DNA of 10,277 nucleotides from Comamonadaceae bacterium (lineage in GTDB: Bacteria; Pseudomonadota; Gammaproteobacteria; Burkholderiales; Burkholderiaceae_C), in assembly GCA_027490555.1 (NCBI GenBank), contig JAIXXW010000193.1, positions 1 to 10,277 of the forward strand. Reading direction: 5' to 3'. The notes beneath the pieces are model-generated. The model was not told the origin of the DNA and did no database searches. It was given only the letters and a program-made list of their open reading frames with translations. The position numbers and the translations under genes are program-made. Below, one piece after another: positions 6,270 to 10,277 of the stretch (the stretch's first letter is position 1; the number at the start of each line of letters is the position of its first letter).

Positions 6270-6940
6270 CCATCGCCCGCAGCGGGCGGGTTGTAGGCCG
6301 CGGTCAGGGCCTGCAAATGGCTTTGCAAATCGGTGTTGGCCATGTGCGGCGTCAGCAGGGCCAGCACATGCTGGGCCCCCCGCGTCAGCGCCAGACCGGC
6401 GCTGGCCGGCTCCATCGCCTGCCGGGGGTTGCGCACGTATTCATAGCTCAGCCAATAGGTCACCATCACCGACATGCTGGCCGACAGCGTCTCGATGGGG
6501 TCCGGGTCCAGGCGCATCAGCCCTTGGGCGGCCAGGGATTCCAGCATCTGCCGAAAGGCGCGCGTCTTGCGCTCCAAAATGGCATGGAAATGGGTTTCCA
6601 GGTGGCGGTTGCCCGACAGCAGATTGTTCAGATCGCGGTACAAAAACCGGTGGCTCCAAACCTGCTCGAACACCGAGTGCAGGAAAAACCAGGCGTCCTC
6701 CACATCCTTGACGTCCGGCGCCGCCTCGAGCAAGCCCAGCATGGCCGCCTCGTAGCGGTCAAACAGGCGGTTCACCAGGGCGTCCTTGGAGGGAAAGTGG
6801 TAGTACAGGTTGCCGGGACTGATGCCCAGCTCGGCCGAGATCAGGGTGGTCGACACATTCGGCTCGCCAAACCGGTTGAACAGGTCCAGCGTCACCTCGG
6901 CAATGCGCTCGGCGGTGCGGCGGGGTGCTTTCTTGACCAT
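6263..6940 (-). CDS. TetR family transcriptional regulator
   Basis: A 225-residue TetR-type DNA-binding protein. The N-terminal domain (about 8-55) has the TetR helix-turn-helix, with the recognition segment SPGNLYYHFPSKDAL at 41-55. The rest is the ligand/dimer domain of a conserved proteobacterial subgroup (probably PF13972), recognised by HRFLYRDLNNLL (97-108) and TYWLSYEYVRNPR (161-173). I do not know its ligand. It follows the phasin gene by 23 bases on the same strand, so the two are probably co-transcribed and the regulator may control its own operon or polyhydroxyalkanoate/fatty-acid genes; this is inference from position. The ATG at 6940 gives the family's usual start but has no clear Shine-Dalgarno sequence, so coupled translation from the phasin gene is possible. 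Its last seven bases (6263-6269) overlap the end of convergent coaX. Confidence 0.92.
   Translation of the reverse strand: MVKKAPRRTAERIAEVTLDLFNRFGEPNVSTTLISAELGISPGNLYYHFPSKDALVNRLFDRYEAAMLGLLEAAPDVKDVEDAWFFLHSVFEQVWSHRFLYRDLNNLLSGNRHLETHFHAILERKTRAFRQMLESLAAQGLMRLDPDPIETLSASMSVMVTYWLSYEYVRNPRQAMEPASAGLALTRGAQHVLALLTPHMANTDLQSHLQALTAAYNPPAAGDGQ
6274..6294 (+). terminator. Weak terminator-like hairpin at the coaX 3' end
   Basis: CGCCCG (6274-6279) pairs perfectly with CGGGCG (6283-6288) around the loop CAG, followed by GGTTGT. It begins five bases after the coaX stop. The tail has only three T residues, so termination efficiency is doubtful. On the other strand the same bases encode the last residues of the TetR regulator. 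Confidence 0.3.
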
Positions 6941-6963
6941 GTCAGCAGCGTGCGGGGATGGCC

Positions 6964-7419
6964 TCAGGCCTTGGCACCGCCGGGTTTCTTGCGGGCCACG
7001 GATGGGCGGGTCTTTTGCAAGGCGGCCACTTGCGATTCCAGTTGGGCCACCCGTTCGTTGAGCAACTGGATGTCCAACATCGAGGGCATGCCCAAGCGCT
7101 GCAAGGCCTTGGCCACGCGGTCTTCGAACAGGTGCTCGAGCTTGTCCACGCGGACACTGGCCTGCTGGCCGAAATCGCTGGCCATGTGGCTCAGGCGCTC
7201 GGTGGCCTCTTGCAAACGTTGCTGGGCTTCGGCCTGGCTTTTGCGCTGAAAAGCCAGCCCGTCGTTGAGCAGGGCTTCCATGGCTTTGCTGCCTTGCTCC
7301 TGGGCTTTGGCCATGGCCCCGAGCCCGGCCAGCCAGACCTGGTGAGCGGGCAGGGTCAGGGCGTCCGGGGCGGGTGCCGGTTGGGCAGGTTTGCGCGGGG
7401 TGGATTTGGATGCGGCCAT
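6964..7419 (-). CDS. Phasin family protein (PhaF/PhaI-like polyhydroxyalkanoate granule-associated protein)
   Basis: A 151-residue protein of the PhaF/PhaI phasin family (PF05597), which coats polyhydroxyalkanoate granules. Residues 1-22 form a low-complexity Ala/Pro/Lys lead. The family's helical stretch begins at HQVWLAGLGAMAKAQEQGSK (26-45) and continues as a long amphipathic helix to about 110. After a Met/Pro break (GMPSM, 110-114) comes a heptad-like segment at about 116-135, where PhaF proteins carry an oligomerising coiled coil. The C-terminus (RKKPGGAKA) is short and basic; full PhaF has a long histone-like Lys/Ala/Pro tail that binds DNA, so this is closer to the short PhaI form. 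A strong ribosome binding site supports the ATG at 7419. Presence of this gene suggests that the organism stores polyhydroxyalkanoate, although no synthase gene is in the window. The phasin call is moderate to high because low-complexity helices can mislead. Confidence 0.85.
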   Translation of the reverse strand: MAASKSTPRKPAQPAPAPDALTLPAHQVWLAGLGAMAKAQEQGSKAMEALLNDGLAFQRKSQAEAQQRLQEATERLSHMASDFGQQASVRVDKLEHLFEDRVAKALQRLGMPSMLDIQLLNERVAQLESQVAALQKTRPSVARKKPGGAKA

Positions 7420-7425
7420 GGTGAA

Positions 7426-7431
7426 CTCCTC
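7426..7431 (-). promoter_or_regulatory. Ribosome binding site of the phasin gene
   Basis: On the minus strand GAGGAG lies six bases before the ATG at 7419, an ideal sequence and spacing. It is the best minus-strand Shine-Dalgarno sequence in the window. Confidence 0.75.
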
Positions 7432-7507
7432 AACAGGCCACCACTTTAACCGCTCAAGCCTGCGGCGCCGCTGACGGCAAGCGCGTCAACCGGTCCACCC
7501 GCAATCC

Positions 7508-7516
7508 TTCTAGAAT
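7508..7516 (+). promoter_or_regulatory. Probable -10 region of the rfbBD promoter
   Basis: TAGAAT (7511-7516) matches the sigma-70 -10 consensus at five of six positions and lies in the 145-base divergent gap between the phasin gene and rfbB. It overlaps the palindrome TTCTAGAA (7508-7515). No good -35 hexamer is found 16-18 bases upstream, so the promoter may need an activator or be weak. Transcription from it would start near 7523, about 42 bases before rfbB. Confidence 0.4.
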
Positions 7517-7564
7517 CCAAGCGGTGGGACCCCCCCACTGTTGCACCTCCAACCCCTTCATTCC

Positions 7565-8626
7565 ATGACCCTTCTTGTCACCGGCGGCGCGGGATTCATC
7601 GGCGCCAACTTCGTCCTCGACTGGCTGGCCAGCAGCGATGAGCCCGTCATCAACCTCGACAAACTCACCTACGCAGGCAACCCGGAGACCCTGGCCAGCC
7701 TGCAGGGCGATGCACGCCACCGGCTGGTGCAGGGCGATATCGGAGACAGTGCCCTGGTCAGCCGCCTGTTGGCCGAGCACCGGCCCCGGGCGGTGCTGAA
7801 CTTTGCCGCTGAAAGCCATGTGGACCGCTCCATCCACGGACCTGGCGAGTTCATCGAGACCAATGTCGTGGGCACCTTCCGCCTGCTGGAGTCGGTGCGT
7901 GGCCACTGGAGCGCTTTGCCAGAGGCCGAGCAGGCGGCATTCCGGTTTTTGCATGTGTCCACCGACGAGGTGTACGGCTCGCTGGCCAAAGAGGATCCGG
8001 CTTTTACCGAACACCACCGCTACGAACCCAACAGCCCGTATTCCGCCAGCAAAGCGGCCAGCGACCACCTGGTGCGTGCCTGGCACCACACCTATGGCCT
8101 GCCGGTGCTGACCACCAACTGCAGCAACAACTACGGCCCCTACCACTTTCCGGAAAAGCTCATCCCGCTCATGATCGTCAACGCGCTGGCCGGCAAGCCC
8201 CTGCCGGTGTACGGCGACGGCATGCAGATCCGTGACTGGCTGTACGTCAAGGACCACTGCAGCGCCATCCGCCGCGTGCTGCAAGCCGGTCGCGTGGGCG
8301 AGACCTACAACGTGGGCGGCTGGAACGAGAAGCCCAACATCGAGATCGTGCAGACCATTTGCCGGCTGCTCGACGAGATGCGCCCCAAAGCCCAAGGCAG
8401 CTATGCCAGCCAGATCACCCACGTGACCGACCGTCCGGGCCATGACCGGCGCTACGCGATCGACGCCCGCAAGCTCGAAGCCGAGCTGGGCTGGACACCG
8501 GCCGAAACTTTCGAGACCGGCATCCGCAAAACCGTCACCTGGTACCTGGACAACCCCGAGTGGGTGCAGCACGTGCAAAGCGGCGCTTACCGCGACTGGG
8601 TGAACAAGCACTACAACGCCTCATGA
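7565..8626 (+). CDS. rfbB: dTDP-glucose 4,6-dehydratase
   Basis: A 353-residue NAD-dependent short-chain dehydrogenase/reductase (extended type) that converts dTDP-glucose to dTDP-4-keto-6-deoxyglucose, the second step of dTDP-L-rhamnose synthesis; also called rmlB. The Rossmann motif GGAGFIG is at 7-13. Catalytic residues are Thr133-Asp134-Glu135 in STDEVYG, and Tyr159 and Lys163 in YSASK; the Asp/Glu pair distinguishes dehydratases from simple epimerases. NCSNNYGPYHFPEKLIP (185-201) and the late DRPGHDRRYAID (289-300) are hallmarks of this enzyme. The start is ATG 7565, which places the Rossmann motif at the usual distance from the amino terminus; an in-frame TTG at 7541 would add eight non-family residues. 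No Shine-Dalgarno sequence is visible before it. Its stop overlaps the rfbD start (ATGA), so the two are translationally coupled. Confidence 0.96.
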   Translation: MTLLVTGGAGFIGANFVLDWLASSDEPVINLDKLTYAGNPETLASLQGDARHRLVQGDIGDSALVSRLLAEHRPRAVLNFAAESHVDRSIHGPGEFIETNVVGTFRLLESVRGHWSALPEAEQAAFRFLHVSTDEVYGSLAKEDPAFTEHHRYEPNSPYSASKAASDHLVRAWHHTYGLPVLTTNCSNNYGPYHFPEKLIPLMIVNALAGKPLPVYGDGMQIRDWLYVKDHCSAIRRVLQAGRVGETYNVGGWNEKPNIEIVQTICRLLDEMRPKAQGSYASQITHVTDRPGHDRRYAIDARKLEAELGWTPAETFETGIRKTVTWYLDNPEWVQHVQSGAYRDWVNKHYNAS

Positions 8627-9513
8627 ACATCCTACTCCTGGGCAAAAACGGCCAGGTCGGCTGGGAGCTGCAGCGCAGCCTGGCCCCGCTGGGCCAGGTG
8701 CTGGCGCTGGACCGGCACAGCCGCGAGTTTTACGGTGACCTGAGCCAGCCCGAGCGCCTGGCTCAAACGGTGCTGGCCTGGAAGCCGGACATCATCGTCA
8801 ATGCCGCCGCGCACACCGCGGTGGACAAGGCCGAGAGCGAACCCGAGCTGGCCCGTTGCCTCAACGCCAGCGCCCCGGCTGCGCTGGCGCAGGCGGCCGC
8901 ACAGACCGGGGCCTGGCTGGTGCACTACTCCACCGATTACGTCTTCAATGGCCAGGGCCAAACCCCCTGGCAAGAGGACGATGCCACCGGGCCCCTGAGT
9001 GTCTATGGCCAGACCAAGCTCGAAGGCGAGCAGGCCATCGTGGCCAGTGGCTGCAGGCACCTGATTTTTCGCACCAGCTGGGTGTATGCGGCGCGCGGGG
9101 GCAACTTTGCCAAAACCATGCTGCGCCTGGCCGGCGAGCGCGAGCGCCTGACGGTCATCGACGACCAGCACGGCGCGCCCACCGGGGCCGACCTGATCGC
9201 CGACATCACTGCCCACGCCCTGCGCGCTTGCCTGCTGCAGCCCGGCTTGGGCGGCGTCTACCACCTGGCCGCCGCAGGCCACACCAGCTGGCACGGCTAT
9301 GCCCGCCATGTGATCGACCAGGCCCGCCAGATCCGGCCAGAGCTGCCCCTGAAAGTCAGCGACATCGCACCGGTTGCCACCAGCGCTTTTCCCACGCCCG
9401 CGCAGCGGCCGCTCAACTCCCGACTGGACACCCGCAAGTTGCAGCAAGCCTTTGGCCTGGCGCTGCCGCCCTGGCAAATCGGCGTCAACCGCATGCTCGC
9501 CGAGGTGCTCTGA
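8623..9513 (+). CDS. rfbD: dTDP-4-dehydrorhamnose reductase
   Basis: A 296-residue enzyme that performs the last step of dTDP-L-rhamnose synthesis, reducing dTDP-4-keto-L-rhamnose with NAD(P)H; also called rmlD. The nucleotide-binding motif GKNGQVG is at 7-13. Active-site residues are Thr104-Asp105 in STDYVFNG, and Tyr128 and Lys132 in YGQTK. The C-terminal motif RPLNSRLD (262-269) is typical of RmlD. Length is normal. The ATG at 8623 overlaps the rfbB stop by four bases. The product feeds rhamnose into lipopolysaccharide, capsule or exopolysaccharide, but no glycosyltransferase is in the window. In the classic order rfbBDAC, rfbA and rfbC would follow; here argB follows instead after 81 bases. 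Confidence 0.96.
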   Translation: MNILLLGKNGQVGWELQRSLAPLGQVLALDRHSREFYGDLSQPERLAQTVLAWKPDIIVNAAAHTAVDKAESEPELARCLNASAPAALAQAAAQTGAWLVHYSTDYVFNGQGQTPWQEDDATGPLSVYGQTKLEGEQAIVASGCRHLIFRTSWVYAARGGNFAKTMLRLAGERERLTVIDDQHGAPTGADLIADITAHALRACLLQPGLGGVYHLAAAGHTSWHGYARHVIDQARQIRPELPLKVSDIAPVATSAFPTPAQRPLNSRLDTRKLQQAFGLALPPWQIGVNRMLAEVL

Positions 9514-9522
9514 AGGCCCCAC

Positions 9523-9539
9523 CGATTGCGGCACAATCG
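9523..9539 (+). promoter_or_regulatory. Inverted repeat and possible -10 element upstream of argB
   Basis: CGATTG (9523-9528) and CAATCG (9534-9539) form a perfect 6-base inverted repeat around CGGCA. CACAAT (9532-9537) inside it is a weak -10 match (four of six) and lacks a clear -35. The site lies in the 81-base gap between rfbD and argB, 10 bases after the rfbD stop. It may be an operator, part of an argB promoter, or chance. No T tract follows, so it is not a classic terminator. Confidence 0.25.
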
Positions 9540-9594
9540 TTGGTACTCACTCTCTTTGTTACCCGCTCAACCCCGTTTTGCCGAAGTGCCCACC

Positions 9595-10277
9595 ATGACC
9601 GACCTCTCCTCCACCACGACCCTGGCCCCGCAGGATCAGGCCCTGATCCTGGCCCAGGCCATGCCTTACATCCGCAAGTTCCACGGCAAGACCCTGGTCA
9701 TCAAGTACGGTGGCAACGCCATGACCGATCCGGCCCTGCAGCAGGCCTTCGCAGAAGACGTGGTGCTGCTCAAACTGGTGGGCATGAACCCGGTGGTGGT
9801 GCATGGTGGCGGCCCGCAAATCGAAACCGCCCTCAAGCGCCTGGGCAAAACCGGCGAATTCATCCAGGGCATGCGCGTCACCGATGCCGAGACCATGGAG
9901 GTGGTCGAATGGGTGCTGGGCGGTGAAGTGCAGCAAGACATTGTGGGCATGATCAACCGCGCCGGCGGCAAGGCCGTGGGTCTGACCGGCCGCGACGGTG
10001 GCTTGATCCGCGCCAAACAACTGCGCCTGGTCGACAGCCAGGACCCGAGCAAGGTCCACGATGTGGGCCAGGTCGGTGACATCGAAAGCATCGACCCGGC
10101 CATCATCCGGTGCCTGCAGGACGATGCCTTCATTCCGGTGGTCAGTCCCATCGGCTTTGGCATCCACAACGAAAGCTACAACATCAACGCCGACGTGGTG
10201 GCCGCCAAGCTGGCCACCGTGCTGCAGGCCGAAAAATTGCTCATGCTCACCAACATCCGTGGCGTGCTCGACAAGGA
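9595..10277 (+). CDS. argB: Acetylglutamate kinase (3' partial)
   Basis: The first 227 residues of N-acetylglutamate kinase, which phosphorylates N-acetyl-L-glutamate in the second step of arginine synthesis in the cytosol. The gene runs off the window, lacking roughly the last 70 residues. Visible motifs are VIKYGGNAM (35-43) with catalytic Lys37, the substrate loop HGGGPQ (70-75), GMRVTD (92-97) with Arg94, the YNINAD motif (195-200) that supplies the catalytic Asp, and LTNIRGVLDK (218-227). Residues about 12-30 ahead of the first strand (AQAMPYIRKFHGK) form the extra N-terminal helix seen in hexameric, arginine-inhibited enzymes such as that of Pseudomonas aeruginosa and absent from the E. 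coli dimer, so feedback inhibition by arginine is likely. The start ATG 9595 fits that N-terminus; only a weak GAAG precedes it. It is probably a separate unit from rfbBD. Confidence 0.96.
   Translation, partial: MTDLSSTTTLAPQDQALILAQAMPYIRKFHGKTLVIKYGGNAMTDPALQQAFAEDVVLLKLVGMNPVVVHGGGPQIETALKRLGKTGEFIQGMRVTDAETMEVVEWVLGGEVQQDIVGMINRAGGKAVGLTGRDGGLIRAKQLRLVDSQDPSKVHDVGQVGDIESIDPAIIRCLQDDAFIPVVSPIGFGIHNESYNINADVVAAKLATVLQAEKLLMLTNIRGVLDK

Noticed and set aside
6317..7249. A 310-codon plus-strand open frame across the TetR and phasin genes
   Set aside because: It spans two genes that are convincing on the minus strand (TetR helix-turn-helix, phasin motif, strong ribosome site) and shows no domain of its own.
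7454..8611. A 385-codon open frame on the minus strand opposite rfbB
   Set aside because: Its translation has no recognisable motif and is rich in Val/Gly/His from the antisense of a GC-rich gene. rfbB on the plus strand has complete catalytic motifs.
8632..9534. A 300-codon minus-strand open frame opposite rfbD
   Set aside because: rfbD is secure by its motifs; the antisense frame looks like a composition artefact of high GC at codon third positions.
1..10277. Mobile element, phage, CRISPR, toxin-antitoxin or defence system
   Set aside because: I saw no transposase, integrase, terminal inverted repeats with target duplications, spaced repeat arrays, or small toxin/antitoxin pairs. Gene style and base composition look even across the window.

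Overview
The window reads as a piece of a GC-rich betaproteobacterial chromosome, most likely Burkholderiales and probably a member of the Comamonadaceae. This rests on the protein families and their style: a fused double-ATPase peptide ABC protein, a membrane-anchored M23 peptidase beside a bactofilin, a PhaF/PhaI-type phasin beside a TetR regulator, and an arginine-sensitive type of ArgB. It is an inference from the sequence alone. Coding density is high. I see no insertion sequence, tRNA, rRNA, CRISPR array or obvious foreign segment.

Layout. (1) Bases 1-3913, plus strand: the 3' end of a tandem-ABC oligopeptide-type ATP-binding protein, an M81 (MlrC-like) metallopeptidase and an amidase-signature hydrolase, closely spaced. 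It looks like the end of an uptake-and-hydrolysis operon for a peptide-like or amide compound, closed by a terminator-like hairpin with a T tract at 3967-3998. (2) Bases 4072-6269, plus strand: a membrane-anchored M23 peptidoglycan endopeptidase, a bactofilin and type III pantothenate kinase (coaX), with gaps of 16 and 19 bases, probably one operon. The first two are a known kind of cell-shape pair; coaX is an essential-metabolism gene riding behind them. (3) Bases 6263-7419, minus strand: a phasin-like polyhydroxyalkanoate granule protein followed by a TetR-family regulator, which meets coaX tail to tail with a 7-base overlap. (4) Bases 7565-9513, plus strand: rfbB and rfbD of dTDP-L-rhamnose synthesis, joined by an ATGA stop/start overlap, with rfbA and rfbC absent from the window. 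(5) Base 9595 to the end: the 5' three quarters of argB (acetylglutamate kinase).

Most of the window is ordinary core or near-core content. The parts that deserve a second look are the ABC/M81/amidase cassette, whose substrate is unknown; the M23-bactofilin-coaX arrangement, with a short cytosolic tail on the peptidase and an MFxK start on the bactofilin; the split rhamnose operon; and several small inverted repeats at gene starts and ends. I did not find a convincing undescribed multi-gene system.
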